This document shows, in pieces, positions 38,867 through 48,622 of a DNA stretch of 64,000 nucleotides. Position 1 is the stretch's first letter, and the number at the start of each line of letters is the position of its first letter. Source of the DNA: Pseudomonas sp. StFLB209. GTDB lineage: Bacteria > Pseudomonadota > Gammaproteobacteria > Pseudomonadales > Pseudomonadaceae. The notes below the pieces were generated by a model. The model worked only from the letters and a program-made list of their open reading frames with translations. It was not told the origin of the DNA and did not search any database. The stretch is taken from assembly GCF_000829415.1 (NCBI RefSeq), contig NZ_AP014637.1, forward strand, positions 4,109,001 to 4,173,000, in the 5' to 3' direction. A program made the translations under genes and the position numbers.

Positions 38867-39244
38867 TCAGACTGCGCCGAAGCGCTGATTGAGATAGTCG
38901 ATGATGACTTTGGATTCGTACATCCAGGTCACTTTTTCGCCTTCCTGAATGCGCAGGCAGGGCACTTTGATCCGGCCACCTTCGTTGAGCAAAGCCTGGC
39001 GAGCGGTCTGGTCGTTCTTTGCGTCATGCAGTGCCACTGGCACATTGAGACGGTGCAGGGTGCGGCGGGTTTTTACGCAGAACGGGCAGGCATGGAACTG
39101 ATACAGGCTCAGCTCTCGGGCGGCCTGCTCGACACTGGCCTGGGCCTGCGGGCTGCGCTTCTTGCGGGCCGGGCGGGTGATGAAGTCGCCGAAGACGATA
39201 AGTTGGCCAAGACCAACCCGCAGGGCTTTGATGATCACAGGCAT
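38867..39244 (-). CDS. Glutaredoxin/GST N-terminal-like protein
   Basis: A 125-residue protein with a thioredoxin fold. The redox site is CPFC in FHACPFCVKTRR, and the glutathione site is WMYESKVIIDYL. An N-terminal hydrophobic stretch (about 4-22) may anchor it. It lies 54 bases after folE on the same strand and is probably in its operon. Confidence 0.87.
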   Translation of the reverse strand: MPVIIKALRVGLGQLIVFGDFITRPARKKRSPQAQASVEQAARELSLYQFHACPFCVKTRRTLHRLNVPVALHDAKNDQTARQALLNEGGRIKVPCLRIQEGEKVTWMYESKVIIDYLNQRFGAV

Positions 39245-39298
39245 ACCTCTGAGTGTGGCGGAGCGGGCAGGGCACCAGGTGCCCTGCAGGGTTGGGGC

Positions 39299-39844
39299 TT
39301 ACTTGATCAGGCTGAGAAACTCGCTGCGCGTGGCGGCGTTGTCGCGGAATTCACCGAGCATCACCGAGGTGATCATCGCCGAGTTCTGCTTCTCGACGCC
39401 GCGCATCATCATGCACATGTGCTTGGCTTCGATGACCACCGCAACGCCCAGGGCGCCGGTGACCTGCTGGATGGCTTCGGCAATCTGGCGGCTGAGGTTT
39501 TCCTGGATCTGCAGGCGGCGGGCATACATGTCGACAATGCGTGCGACCTTGGACAGGCCCAGTACCTTGCCGTTGGGGATATAGGCCACGTGAGCCTTGC
39601 CAATGAACGGCAGCAGGTGATGTTCGCACAGCGAATACAGCTCGATGTCCTTGACCATCACCATCTCGCTGGCATCGGAGCTGAACAGCGCATCGTTGGT
39701 GACTTCTTCGAGGGTCTGCTGATAGCCGCGGCACAGGTACTGCATGGCCTTGGCAGCGCGTTTTGGCGTATCGAGCAGGCCTTCGCGGGTGACGTCTTCA
39801 CCCAGTTGACCCAAGATGTCGGTGTAATTCTGTTCCAGTGTCAC
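39299..39844 (-). CDS. folE: GTP cyclohydrolase I
   Basis: A 181-residue enzyme converting GTP to dihydroneopterin triphosphate for folate synthesis. Zinc ligands appear in [10 protein letters not shown] and in [10 protein letters not shown]. It starts with GTG at 39844 and reads MTLEQNY, as in other Pseudomonas copies. P. aeruginosa has two folE genes; this neighbourhood matches folE2 from memory. Confidence 0.95.
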   Translation of the reverse strand: MTLEQNYTDILGQLGEDVTREGLLDTPKRAAKAMQYLCRGYQQTLEEVTNDALFSSDASEMVMVKDIELYSLCEHHLLPFIGKAHVAYIPNGKVLGLSKVARIVDMYARRLQIQENLSRQIAEAIQQVTGALGVAVVIEAKHMCMMMRGVEKQNSAMITSVMLGEFRDNAATRSEFLSLIK

Positions 39845-40059
39845 GGGGCTGTGTTTCCGTATGGATAGCGATCAGGGCGCACATATTACCCGAGCCGGAC
39901 GGTCAGGTGTATGGCCGCTGTGCAAATCGGTCAGGCACAATGTCCTCGTCTTACGTCCGTGTATCCGTTTGCTTACCATCGTGCGACTCGTTCGCTACCT
40001 ACTTTTACCCCGCCATGCAGTCTCATGCGGCAGGTCATTCCTGACCCTGATTCGAGAGT

Positions 40060-40251
40060 ATGAAACGCATGTTGAGTCGAGTAGTGAAAATTGCGATGGT
40101 CGTTGCCGTCTTGTCGGCCGTATCCGGTTGCTGGCCGTTCTGGGGGCCGGGGCCGGGTGGGCACGGGGGTGGCGGTGGTGGCCATCATCAGGGTGGGCCG
40201 GGCGGCCATGGCGGGCCGGGCGGCGGTGGGCCAGGTTTTGGCCCGCGCTGA
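40060..40251 (+). CDS. Small glycine/histidine-rich lipoprotein
   Basis: A 63-residue product with a lipoprotein signal (core about 9-20, lipobox SAVSGC with Cys24) and a mature tail almost wholly of Gly, Pro and His. It probably sits in the envelope; the His-Gly tail could bind metal, but that is inference. The ribosome site is weak (CGAGAG). Confidence 0.65.
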   Translation: MKRMLSRVVKIAMVVAVLSAVSGCWPFWGPGPGGHGGGGGGHHQGGPGGHGGPGGGGPGFGPR

Positions 40252-40281
40252 GTCTGCCATGTGGGGGGCTGCGGCGCGACG

Positions 40282-40839
40282 TTACTCGTCGCGCCCTTCA
40301 AGCATGGTCCGCCGTAACATCACATAGACCGCGCCCGCTCCGCCATGCCGTGCCTGGCATGAGCAAAAGCCCAGCACCTGCGGGTGCTGACGCAGCCAGG
40401 TGTTGACGTGGCTTTTGATCATCGGCCGCTTGCCATCGAGGCGCACCGCCTTGCCGTGGGTGACACGCACGCAGCGGATTTCAAGCCTGGTGGCTTCGGC
40501 AAGAAACGCCCAGAGGGTTTCGCGAGCGACTTCCACGTTCATGCCATGCAGGTCCAGGCTGCCTTCGAAACTGATCTGGCCCAGTTTCAGCTTGCGCATC
40601 TGCCCTTCCTGAACCCCGTCACGGGCCCAGTGCAGAACGTCCTCCGGGCCTACATCAATAACGAACTGATCGGACAGGCCATCGACCTTGATCGACTCGT
40701 GGCTGGCGGTGGCCGACTCGCGCAAACGACTGAGCTGGCGGCGGTCAGCCTTTGCCTTGCCGGTGTCGGCATAAGCCTGCTCGATACGCTTGACGCCACG
40801 CATCTCGTTCTTGAACAGGGAAAAATCATCGTCTTGCAT
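40282..40839 (-). CDS. Smr-domain endonuclease
   Basis: A 185-residue protein with a C-terminal Smr domain (about 95-178). The motifs are SLDLHGMNVE, RVTHGKA and HGGAGAVYVML. Proteobacterial Smr proteins (SmrA/SmrB type) act as nucleases, SmrB on mRNA at collided ribosomes. The N-terminal 90 residues are charged. It follows the isochorismatase-like gene by 75 bases on the same strand. Confidence 0.9.
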   Translation of the reverse strand: MQDDDFSLFKNEMRGVKRIEQAYADTGKAKADRRQLSRLRESATASHESIKVDGLSDQFVIDVGPEDVLHWARDGVQEGQMRKLKLGQISFEGSLDLHGMNVEVARETLWAFLAEATRLEIRCVRVTHGKAVRLDGKRPMIKSHVNTWLRQHPQVLGFCSCQARHGGAGAVYVMLRRTMLEGRDE

Positions 40840-40914
40840 GCAGGGCCTCCCCTAAGCCATCCAGTTCAACGGGCCATGATGCGGGCTGTTTCATGGCAAA
40901 CAGCCCGGGAAGCG

Positions 40915-41505
40915 TCAAATCAGGTCTTTGGTCAGTGCGAGGGTGGCGAAGTTGTCCGCCATGATCGCCATTTCGGTACGGTGCACGACATGCGCGCTGA
41001 CCACGCCGTCTGGGGTCGGCAGGTCGCGGGTGGCACAGGCATCGTCGACCAGCGTGCAGCGATAGCCGTAGTCCTTGGTGGCACGTACGGTTGTACTGAT
41101 GCTCGAATGGCTCATGAAACCGCACACGATCAGGTCCAGGCGGCCCAGGCTTTGCAGCAGATCATGCAGGCCGGTGCCATTGAAGGCATTGGGCAGGCGT
41201 TTTTCGACGACGTGTTCACCGGGCAGCGGCAGCAGTTCCGGGACCAGTTGGCCACGCTCGCCTTGCGGGTCGAACAGACCGCCCACAGTACCCAGATGGC
41301 GGATGTGCACGATCGGGCATTTGGCGGCACGTGCCTTTTCTACCAGCAGGCCGATGTTGGTCAGTGCCTCATGGACGCCGCTCAGCGCCAGCGGGCCGCT
41401 GAGGTACTCTTTCTGGGCATCGATGATAATCAGCGTGGCATTGCTCAGGCTGGCCTGGGCGTGAACCCGGCCGCTGAGTTGAAACATGGTCTTGGGAGAA
41501 GACAT
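40915..41505 (-). CDS. Isochorismatase-like protein lacking the catalytic Cys
   Basis: A 196-residue protein of the cysteine-hydrolase superfamily. Asp29 (IIIDAQ) and Lys102 (EKRLPNAF) of the triad are present. The nucleophile position in GFMSHSSISTTVRA is Ser135 where Cys is usual. It could be an isochorismatase that works without Cys, as PhzD does, a Ser variant, or a binding protein. Same strand as smr downstream. Confidence 0.83.
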   Translation of the reverse strand: MSSPKTMFQLSGRVHAQASLSNATLIIIDAQKEYLSGPLALSGVHEALTNIGLLVEKARAAKCPIVHIRHLGTVGGLFDPQGERGQLVPELLPLPGEHVVEKRLPNAFNGTGLHDLLQSLGRLDLIVCGFMSHSSISTTVRATKDYGYRCTLVDDACATRDLPTPDGVVSAHVVHRTEMAIMADNFATLALTKDLI

Positions 41506-41530
41506 GGGGGCTCCTTCAAGTGGGGCTTGG

Positions 41531-41588
41531 GGACGCCTCTAAAAACTGCCCGCGTTGCCGGCCTTGCCAACACGTTTAGAGGTGCCCT
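41531..41588. repeat. Short palindromic dispersed repeat, copy 2
   Basis: A 58-base element with inverted ends (CCTCTAAA at 41537-41544, TTTAGAGG at 41575-41582) and the central word GGCCTTGCC. It is related to 13984-14038. It lies between the divergent isochorismatase-like gene and prmB, and resembles REP/MITE elements of Pseudomonas. Confidence 0.45.
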
Positions 41589-41803
41589 TTTTGGCGCATT
41601 GTCCTCTCCCCGAGTCATTCTGTGAATCTTGACAATTGAGAACCGCGGTTTTAGCGGGCTGCAGGGCAGAAGATGGAGCAAAAGGTGATGGCTGTTTGCC
41701 TTGCTGGATGTTGCGCAATGGTAGACACTCCGTTGCTTTACGTCACTGCGGGTTTGCGAGTCCTGCTAGAATCGCCCGCCGTTTTCCTCCAAGGAGCTTG
41801 CCC

Positions 41804-42712
41804 ATGATCACTTCCCGTTTGCGCACCATACGCGATCATATCCGCTGGGCCGTCAGCCGCTTTCACGAGGAAGACGTATTTTTCGGGCACGGCACCGACA
41901 ATGCCTGGGACGAAGCACGGCAACTGGTGCTTGGTGCCCTGAGCCTGCCTTGGGAAATTGCCGACAGCTATCTGGATTGCCGCCTGGAAATCGACGAGAT
42001 TTCCGAACTGCAGCGGCTTATTCGCCGCCGTATCGATGAGCGTGTGCCAACCCCTTATCTGTTGGGGGAGGCGTGGTTCTGCGGCATGTCGTTCATTGTC
42101 GATGACCGTGTGTTGATCCCGCGTTCTCCGATTGCCGAACTCATTGAGGACGGTTTTCAACCCTGGCTGGCCCAGGAGCCAGCGCGGATTCTGGACCTGT
42201 GCACCGGCTCGGGCTGTATCGGTATTGCCTGTGCCGACGTGTTCCAGGATGCAGAGGTGGTACTGGCCGATCTGTCCTATGCCGCACTGGAAGTGGCTAA
42301 TCAGAATATCGAGCGCCATGGTGTGGATTCGCGGGTCTACACCGTGCAGGGCGATGGCTTCGATGGCCTGCCAGGGCAGCGCTTCGACCTGATCGTGTCC
42401 AATCCGCCGTATGTCGATGCCGAAGATTTCGCTGACATGCCGGATGAGTTCCAGCATGAGCCTGAACTGGCCCTGGCCTGCGGCAGCGATGGCTTGAACC
42501 TGGTGCGCCGCATGCTCGCCGAGGCGGCTGACCATTTGACCGAGAAAGGCTTGCTGATCGTTGAGGTAGGCAACAGCCAGGTGCATGTCCAGGCGCTGTA
42601 TCCAGAGGTCGATTTCGCCTGGCTGGACTTCAAGCGCGGTGGTCACGGGGTGTTCATGCTCTCGGCCGAGCAGTGCCGCGAGCATCGCGCGCTGTTCGAG
42701 TCGCGTCTGTAA
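41804..42712 (+). CDS. prmB: 50S ribosomal protein L3 glutamine N5-methyltransferase
   Basis: A 302-residue methyltransferase that modifies a Gln of ribosomal protein L3. It has the SAM-binding [13 protein letters not shown] and the catalytic NPPY, in [17 protein letters not shown] lies 8 bases before ATG 41804. The prmB-aroC neighbourhood is conserved in gamma-proteobacteria. Confidence 0.95.
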   Translation: MITSRLRTIRDHIRWAVSRFHEEDVFFGHGTDNAWDEARQLVLGALSLPWEIADSYLDCRLEIDEISELQRLIRRRIDERVPTPYLLGEAWFCGMSFIVDDRVLIPRSPIAELIEDGFQPWLAQEPARILDLCTGSGCIGIACADVFQDAEVVLADLSYAALEVANQNIERHGVDSRVYTVQGDGFDGLPGQRFDLIVSNPPYVDAEDFADMPDEFQHEPELALACGSDGLNLVRRMLAEAADHLTEKGLLIVEVGNSQVHVQALYPEVDFAWLDFKRGGHGVFMLSAEQCREHRALFESRL

Positions 42713-42719
42713 GACGCTA

Positions 42720-42753
42720 CCGCCAAGGCCGGGCCAATTCCCGGCCTTGGCGG
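42720..42753. terminator. Stem-loop between prmB and convergent gene
   Basis: A 14-bp perfect stem CCGCCAAGGCCGGG with a 6-base loop fills the gap between the two convergent stops. It has no T-run but is very stable, and probably serves both genes. Confidence 0.65.
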
Positions 42754-42754
42754 C

Positions 42755-43543
42755 TTAGCGATGCGTGGCGATCCAGATCAACAGCCCGGCCTGAAACACC
42801 GCAAAGGTCACCAGGCAGGCGATGGTAAAGCGCAAACCGGCATCATCGCGGCGGTACTTGTTGACCCGCTCTTCATGTTTGCGAATGGTCACATCCTGCT
42901 CTTGTAGCCGCTGCTCGGCTTTTTCAAGCATCTGCGCCGCATCGAGTATTTCAACGATCTGGACTTTTTCGTTGTTCCAGGTGCTGTGCAGGTTGCCGAC
43001 CTGGACTTGCTTGACGCTGCCCTTCATGTGTTGCGCGTCAGCGTAGCCGACCTCGAAACCCTGGGTGCGCAGGAAGTGGTCGCGGCGCATCCGGGTGTCT
43101 TCATTCAAGCCGTCTTTGCTGGCCAGGTCAAAACTCTCGACCTTGTAGGTTGCCCAGCGCTTTTGCGCCCAATGGATGCCGGTTGCGATCAGAAAACGAC
43201 CCAGGCCGCGGTTCCAGGGTTCGATCTGCAGGCCCGAGTCCGGCCCGAAGCGCACCACATGCTCAAGGTGGTCGACCCAGATATCCAGGTGGTTTTGTTC
43301 GCGCCGCACCCGTTGCCCCGGCAACTGGATATTCAGGCGCAACAGGCTCAATTCTTTGCTGTGCCGCTCAGCCTGCCCCATCTGGACGAAGCGCAGCGGG
43401 CGGCCGCCGGTCGCGCGATCGGTGGGCAAGGGCGCCAGGCGCAGCATCTGGAAATGTTCCGGGACGACATCGTCCCATGGCTTTGGCGGTGCGGCGTTTT
43501 CGCTTTCAGCGGTCTTTTCTACAGCGTCAATGGTATCGGTCAT
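42755..43543 (-). CDS. Conserved hypothetical protein with C-terminal membrane anchor
   Basis: A 262-residue protein with an acidic N-terminus, a soluble middle, a coiled coil (about 195-235, EKAEQRLQEQDVTIRKHEERV) and one C-terminal helix (about 240-259). The layout suggests a tail-anchored inner-membrane protein. I do not recognise the middle domain. Same strand as the hydrolase gene upstream, with a 91-base gap. Confidence 0.72.
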   Translation of the reverse strand: MTDTIDAVEKTAESENAAPPKPWDDVVPEHFQMLRLAPLPTDRATGGRPLRFVQMGQAERHSKELSLLRLNIQLPGQRVRREQNHLDIWVDHLEHVVRFGPDSGLQIEPWNRGLGRFLIATGIHWAQKRWATYKVESFDLASKDGLNEDTRMRRDHFLRTQGFEVGYADAQHMKGSVKQVQVGNLHSTWNNEKVQIVEILDAAQMLEKAEQRLQEQDVTIRKHEERVNKYRRDDAGLRFTIACLVTFAVFQAGLLIWIATHR

Positions 43544-43634
43544 TCGTGGCGATCCTGTCCATGGCCTGTTGCGGCACACACTCTGCCAGTGCCTCGCTAT
43601 CGGCTGGCAGCAGCAACACTTAAGCGCACAGCCT

Positions 43635-44621
43635 TCAAGGCTGCAGATTTTCGATGAACTGCAGGATCTGCCTGGTCAACTCGCTGGCCAGCGGCAAATC
43701 GGGGTTGCGATACGACTGCAGTTGTTGCTGCAGATCGTCAGGTACGATGCGCAGCACATGGTTCATGCCGTCGATCAACACCAGTTGCGCATCCGGCTTG
43801 GCTTGCTGCAGGCGTTGCGCGTCTTCGACCCCGACCTGAATATCGTTGCGTCCCTGCACGATCAGCGCCGGGACCTTGATCCGGGCGAAGGCCGCAGCCG
43901 GGTCTTGGCGTAACAGCGAGATCAGATACGGCTGGACGCTGGGCCTAAACACCACCATCAGTTCGGCCGGCACTTGCGCGTCGGTGCGGCCGGCCTTGAG
44001 GCTGTCGAGTAACTGTTGGCTGCGCTGCGCCAGCTCCGGTGGCAGTCGATCATTGAGTTGCTCGCGCAGGACCCGATCCACCGGCCGGCCCGTGCCGCCG
44101 ATGGTAATCACCGCGCTGGCGCCGGCCGGTCCCGCGGCCAGCGAAGCCATGAGTGCGCCCTCGCTATGGCCGAGCAGTATCAGCGGGCCGAGCCGCGAAT
44201 CGGCCTTGAGCAGTCGACTCCAGGCCACCACATCGGCGACGTAACGCTCAACGCTCAGATTGCGCTCATCAGGGGTGGCAGGCTTGCTGGCGGCCACACC
44301 GCGTTTATCGTAACGGACACTGGCAATGTTGTGTCTGGCCAGGGTGATTGCCAGTTGCTTGAGGCTGTCGTTACGTCCGCCTTCGGGGTTGTTGCCGTTA
44401 CGATCGGTGGGGCCGGAGCCGGCAATCAATAGCACAACTGGCACCGGGCGGCTGGCGCGCGGCAGCATCAGGGTGCCATACAGCGTGCCGTTGCCGGTCT
44501 GCACACTGATCGGGCGCTGCATAACACTGGGTGTCGCGGCTTGGGCTGCGGTGCTGAGCAGCGCCACAGCCAGCAATAGCCATGCTGACAGGGCTTGAAT
44601 CGTGGTTCGTTTCGGGTGCAT
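43635..44621 (-). CDS. Secreted alpha/beta hydrolase
   Basis: A 328-residue protein with a signal peptide (core about 10-24, cleavage near AAQAA). It has an alpha/beta-hydrolase body: oxyanion [13 protein letters not shown], nucleophile Ser in LGHSEGAL, Asp in QGRNDIQV and His in DGMNHVLR. It is probably a periplasmic esterase or acyl hydrolase. ATG 44621 is preferred to the GTG just before it. Divergent from aroC. Confidence 0.87.
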   Translation of the reverse strand: MHPKRTTIQALSAWLLLAVALLSTAAQAATPSVMQRPISVQTGNGTLYGTLMLPRASRPVPVVLLIAGSGPTDRNGNNPEGGRNDSLKQLAITLARHNIASVRYDKRGVAASKPATPDERNLSVERYVADVVAWSRLLKADSRLGPLILLGHSEGALMASLAAGPAGASAVITIGGTGRPVDRVLREQLNDRLPPELAQRSQQLLDSLKAGRTDAQVPAELMVVFRPSVQPYLISLLRQDPAAAFARIKVPALIVQGRNDIQVGVEDAQRLQQAKPDAQLVLIDGMNHVLRIVPDDLQQQLQSYRNPDLPLASELTRQILQFIENLQP

Positions 44622-44732
44622 CACAAAGCCATCATCAGGAAGGTAACGCTTGGACGCATGCGTTCGGCGAAGGTTCTAGTGTGTATACTGCGCACCTGCT
44701 TAAATCGAACTGGTTTTTCTCGGAGCCCCCGC

Positions 44733-45824
44733 ATGTCCGGCAACACTTTCGGCAAGCTTTTCACTGTAACCACTGCCGGCGAAAGCCATGGCCCGGCGCT
44801 GGTCGCTATCGTCGATGGCTGCCCGCCTGGCGTTGAGTTGTCGCTCGATGATCTACAGCGCGACCTGGACCGGCGCAAGCCCGGCACCAGTCGGCACACC
44901 ACCCAGCGCCAGGAAGACGACCAGGTCGAGATTCTCTCCGGCGTCTTCGAGGGCAAGACCACCGGTACCTCGATCGGTCTGCTGATTCGCAACACCGACC
45001 AGAAGTCCAAAGACTACTCGGCAATCAAGGACCTGTTCCGCCCGGCGCATGCTGACTACACCTATCACCACAAGTACGGGGTCCGCGATTACCGTGGCGG
45101 TGGCCGCAGCTCTGCGCGGGAAACCGCTATGCGCGTAGCGGCCGGTGCGATCGCCAAGAAGTACCTGGCCAGCCAGGGTATTACCGTACGCGGCTACATG
45201 AGCCAGTTGGGGCCGATCCCGATCGAGTTCAAAACCTGGGACAGCGTCGAGCAGAACGCCTTCTTCTCACCTGACCCGGACAAGGTTGCTGAGCTGGAAG
45301 CCTATATGGACCAGTTGCGCCGTGACCAGGACTCGGTCGGGGCGAAGATCACCGTGGTGGCCGAAGGTGTGATGCCGGGGCTTGGCGAGCCGATTTTCGA
45401 CCGCCTGGACGCCGAACTGGCCCACGCGCTGATGAGCATCAACGCCGTCAAGGGCGTCGAAATCGGCGCCGGGTTCGCCTGTGTGGCTCAGCGTGGCAGC
45501 GAGCACCGCGACGAACTGACACCGGACGGATTCCTGTCCAACCAGGCGGGCGGCATTCTCGGCGGTATCTCTTCGGGCCAGCCCATCGTGGCTCATCTGG
45601 CGCTCAAACCGACCTCCAGTATCACCACGCCGGGCCGTTCCATTGACGTCGATGGCAATTCACTGGAGATGATCACCAAGGGCCGTCATGACCCCTGCGT
45701 CGGCATCCGTGCCACGCCGATTGCTGAAGCCATGATGGCCATCGTGCTGCTTGACCACCTGCTGCGCCATCGTGGGCAGAACGCCGATGTGCAAGTGACT
45801 ACACCGGTGCTGGGCCAGCTGTGA
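44733..45824 (+). CDS. aroC: Chorismate synthase
   Basis: A 363-residue FMN-dependent enzyme, the last step of the shikimate pathway, making chorismate. Signatures [26 protein letters not shown] core ([18 protein letters not shown]) and [11 protein letters not shown] are complete. The start [10 protein letters not shown] is the family start; upstream in-frame sequence is not coding. Its stop overlaps the GTG of the MFS gene. Confidence 0.97.
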   Translation: MSGNTFGKLFTVTTAGESHGPALVAIVDGCPPGVELSLDDLQRDLDRRKPGTSRHTTQRQEDDQVEILSGVFEGKTTGTSIGLLIRNTDQKSKDYSAIKDLFRPAHADYTYHHKYGVRDYRGGGRSSARETAMRVAAGAIAKKYLASQGITVRGYMSQLGPIPIEFKTWDSVEQNAFFSPDPDKVAELEAYMDQLRRDQDSVGAKITVVAEGVMPGLGEPIFDRLDAELAHALMSINAVKGVEIGAGFACVAQRGSEHRDELTPDGFLSNQAGGILGGISSGQPIVAHLALKPTSSITTPGRSIDVDGNSLEMITKGRHDPCVGIRATPIAEAMMAIVLLDHLLRHRGQNADVQVTTPVLGQL

Positions 45825-46981
45825 CGGAGCATGGCGGGCAGCTGCCTTATTGGCGGCTGTCCGGCTTTTACCTGTTCTATTTCGCCCTGCTGGGCTCTTC
45901 GGCGCCGTTTCTGGCCCTGTATTTCCATCATTTAGGCTTCTCCAGTGCGCGTATCGGTGAACTGGTCGCCATTCCGATGCTGATGCGTTGCATCGCGCCG
46001 AACCTGTGGGGTTGGTTGGGCGATTACAGTGGCCAGCGGCTGGCGATCGTGCGCTTCGGCGCGGTCTGCACGCTGCTGGCGTTCGCCTTGATTGTGTTTG
46101 ATAAAAGCTATGCGTGGCTGGCGATGGTCATGGCTGTGCATGCCTTTTTCTGGCACGCGGTATTACCCCAGTTCGAAGTCATTACCCTGGCGCATTTGCA
46201 CGACCAGCCCGGCCGCTACAGTCAGGTGCGGGTCTGGGGCTCGGTCGGCTTCCTGCTGGCAGTGGTGGCGGTGGGCTTTTTACTCGAACACTTCAGCCTT
46301 GACCTGTATCCGTACCTGTTGCTGGTGATCCTGGCCGGTATTGTCCTGGCCAGTTGGCAGGTTCCCAACGCCCGGCCTGTCGATGAACAGAGCAAGGTCG
46401 ATGGCGACGGTTTTTTTCGTCAGTTGACCCGCCCGGGCGTCATTGCGTTTTACCTCAGTGTCGCCTTGATGCAGTTCAGCCATGGTCCGTACTACACCTT
46501 TTTGACCCTGCACCTTGAGTACCTGGGCTATGGACGCGGTGCAATCGGTTTGCTGTGGTCGCTGGGGGTGGTGGCTGAAGTGCTGATTTTCATGGTCATG
46601 AGCCGCATCCTGCAGCGTTTTTCCGTGCGTCAGGTATTGGTGGTCAGTTTCCTGCTTGCTGCACTACGCTGGATGATCCTCGGCCAATGGGCTGAATTGC
46701 CTGTCGTGCTGCTGTTTGCCCAACTGCTGCATGCCGCCACTTTTGGTAGTTTTCATGCCGCTGCCATTGATTTCGTACGCCGCAGTTTTGCCGGACGCCA
46801 GCAAGGCCAGGGTCAGGCGCTGTACGCCGCGCTGTCCGGAACCGGCGGGGCGCTGGGCGCGCTGTATGCCGGCTATAGCTGGAACAGCCTGGGGCCGGCC
46901 TGGACGTTCGCGATCGCCAGTCTGGCGGCGCTGCTGGCAAGCGCATTGATACTGTCTGGCAGGCGAGGGCGGGCGGTATGA
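45821..46981 (+). CDS. MFS transporter, HcaT/LacY-like
   Basis: A 386-residue permease with 12 predicted helices. It resembles the HcaT/MFS_1-like group in [16 protein letters not shown] and [11 protein letters not shown]. The GTG start lies inside the last codons of aroC (GTGA overlap), so translation is coupled. The substrate is unknown; HcaT-like members carry phenylpropionate or nucleosides. Confidence 0.88.
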   Translation: MTEHGGQLPYWRLSGFYLFYFALLGSSAPFLALYFHHLGFSSARIGELVAIPMLMRCIAPNLWGWLGDYSGQRLAIVRFGAVCTLLAFALIVFDKSYAWLAMVMAVHAFFWHAVLPQFEVITLAHLHDQPGRYSQVRVWGSVGFLLAVVAVGFLLEHFSLDLYPYLLLVILAGIVLASWQVPNARPVDEQSKVDGDGFFRQLTRPGVIAFYLSVALMQFSHGPYYTFLTLHLEYLGYGRGAIGLLWSLGVVAEVLIFMVMSRILQRFSVRQVLVVSFLLAALRWMILGQWAELPVVLLFAQLLHAATFGSFHAAAIDFVRRSFAGRQQGQGQALYAALSGTGGALGALYAGYSWNSLGPAWTFAIASLAALLASALILSGRRGRAV

Positions 46982-47057
46982 GCCTTGCCGATCGGTTCTG
47001 CCGTTGTTTTTCGCAGGCGTCGTTGTGGCGCTGCATTTTCCGTTCAGGAGTTGCCTG

Positions 47058-47594
47058 ATGAGCAGTCTGTTCGTCTATCACGTTTCCAGCCCCGAAGTCC
47101 CTTTGAAAGTGCTCAACCACCTGGAGGACATTGCACCGACGCTGGCCGAACAGGGCATCACCTTCGAGCGCTGGCCGGTCTCGGCTGCGGTGGCGGCGGG
47201 CGGTTCCAGCGAACAGGTGCTTGCCAGTTGCCAGGCGTCGCTTGAGCAACTTGCCCGGCAGCGCCAGGTCAGCGTGCAGCAGGTCATCAGCCTTGACCGG
47301 CCTGCAGAGGCGGGCGTTGGACTGCTGAGTGAGGAGCATCATCATGCGGGCGATGAAGTGCGCTGGTTCGTGGCCGGTCGCGGACTGCTTTATCTGCGCA
47401 AGGAAGAGTATGTCTACGCCGTGCTGTGTGAAAAGCACGACCTGATCAGCCTGCCCGCCGGGACGGCGCAGTGGTTCGATGTTGGTGAGCATCCTTATCT
47501 GGTGGCCATTCGTCTGTCTGCCAGCGCAGATGAGCTGCGTGCGGTTGTCAGCGGTGACGGGCTGGCCAGTCGCTTTCCACGCCTGGATGATTGA
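47058..47594 (+). CDS. Acireductone dioxygenase-like protein with altered metal site
   Basis: A 178-residue cupin matching MtnD along its length. The first metal ligands His94, His96 and Glu100 are present in EEHHHAGDEVRWFV. The fourth ligand, His in HWFDMG of other MtnD, is Gln138 here (AQWFDVG). MtnD uses Fe2+ or Ni2+ with acireductone in methionine salvage. No mtnB or mtnC is beside it, although in P. aeruginosa they follow aroC and an MFS gene (from memory). It may be inactive, altered in metal or substrate, or retained after loss of the pathway here. CAGGAG precedes the ATG. Confidence 0.85.
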   Translation: MSSLFVYHVSSPEVPLKVLNHLEDIAPTLAEQGITFERWPVSAAVAAGGSSEQVLASCQASLEQLARQRQVSVQQVISLDRPAEAGVGLLSEEHHHAGDEVRWFVAGRGLLYLRKEEYVYAVLCEKHDLISLPAGTAQWFDVGEHPYLVAIRLSASADELRAVVSGDGLASRFPRLDD

Positions 47595-47833
47595 TTACAC
47601 AGCGGCCTCACTGGCGCGCTGTTGATGCTCATTATCTGTGTTGAGTGTCAGGTATATCCGTTCGGAAAGTAGGACGTTTTTCGTATAAAAGTCAGTAAAT
47701 CCTGTTTGTTTTGCCTGAGGGTTTTAAACGGATTTATTCGTGTAAGTTGGTTCTGGATCACTCATCACCACGCGGGCTGCGGCGAGTTTCGCCATGGCTG
47801 CGACCGGCAAGGGCCAGGACAATCAAGACGACA

Positions 47834-48523
47834 ATGGACTTACTGATACGACAGATGGTCAGCAGCATTTCCGAACGCGATGGTTTGTTGGCCATCGAAA
47901 ACGCACTGCAGTGGCTCAGGCAAGAGTGCCGTTGCGAGCGGGCCATGTTCTACCAGTTCAAGGGCTCGCTGCTGCTGACGTTCGCGGCGTCCAATCTGGC
48001 GCCGGCCGAAGCCGACTTTTTCCGTGGCGAACGCCAGCTTGCAGAAGATCCGGTCATTCGTTGCTATCGCAACCAGTTGGGTTTTCTCGACTGGCGCGAT
48101 GCGCTGCGCCAGTACCCGGCGTCTGCCGAGTACCTGCAGATGCTCCAGCGTTCGGGGCTGCTGCCGGCGCAGTCTTACGGGTATACCAGCCAGTGCAGCG
48201 CGACCTCCGGGGTGATTTCGGTCTGTACCCTGGGCGCTATGCAACGCAGCCTTAACAGTGACGACAAGTACCTGCTGAGCAGCCTGGTGCCGGTGCTGCA
48301 CATGGTTGGGCGCGGAACCCGGATGCGTGGCCATAGTCTGACCGAGCGTGAGCTGGAAATTCTGCGCTGGGCACGAGAAGGCCGCACGACCGCAGAAATC
48401 GCCCTGATCCGCGAGGTCTCCGAGTCGACGGTGAAATATCACCTCAAGACCATCTACGGCAAGCTGGGAGTCGCCAACAGAGCGCAAGCGGTCGGCGAGG
48501 CGCTTTGCCGCGGCCTGATCTAG
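47834..48523 (+). CDS. LuxR-type regulator with autoinducer-binding-like domain
   Basis: A 229-residue regulator. The N-terminal domain (about 10-160) has Asp72-Pro73 and Trp87, positions conserved in autoinducer-binding LuxR proteins. The C-terminal GerE/HTH domain (168-225) carries LTERELEILRWAREG and STVKYHLKTIYGKL. No luxI-type synthase is in the window, so it is a LuxR solo if it binds a signal at all. The start is uncertain because no strong ribosome site is seen. Confidence 0.8.
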   Translation: MDLLIRQMVSSISERDGLLAIENALQWLRQECRCERAMFYQFKGSLLLTFAASNLAPAEADFFRGERQLAEDPVIRCYRNQLGFLDWRDALRQYPASAEYLQMLQRSGLLPAQSYGYTSQCSATSGVISVCTLGAMQRSLNSDDKYLLSSLVPVLHMVGRGTRMRGHSLTERELEILRWAREGRTTAEIALIREVSESTVKYHLKTIYGKLGVANRAQAVGEALCRGLI

Positions 48524-48540
48524 TTTTTGCCATGCAAAAA

Positions 48541-48563
48541 AACCGCGGCGTTGAGGCCGCGGT
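48541..48563 (-). terminator. Terminator of the DUF3509 gene
   Basis: The stem ACCGCGGC/GCCGCGGT with loop GTTGAG is followed on the minus strand by T7. It lies between the convergent LuxR and DUF3509 genes. Confidence 0.85.
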
Positions 48564-48622
48564 AAAAGCGAGGGTGTGGAAACGCAAAGCGAACAGCGCT
48601 GCACTCAGGCAGCAGGGTCCAA

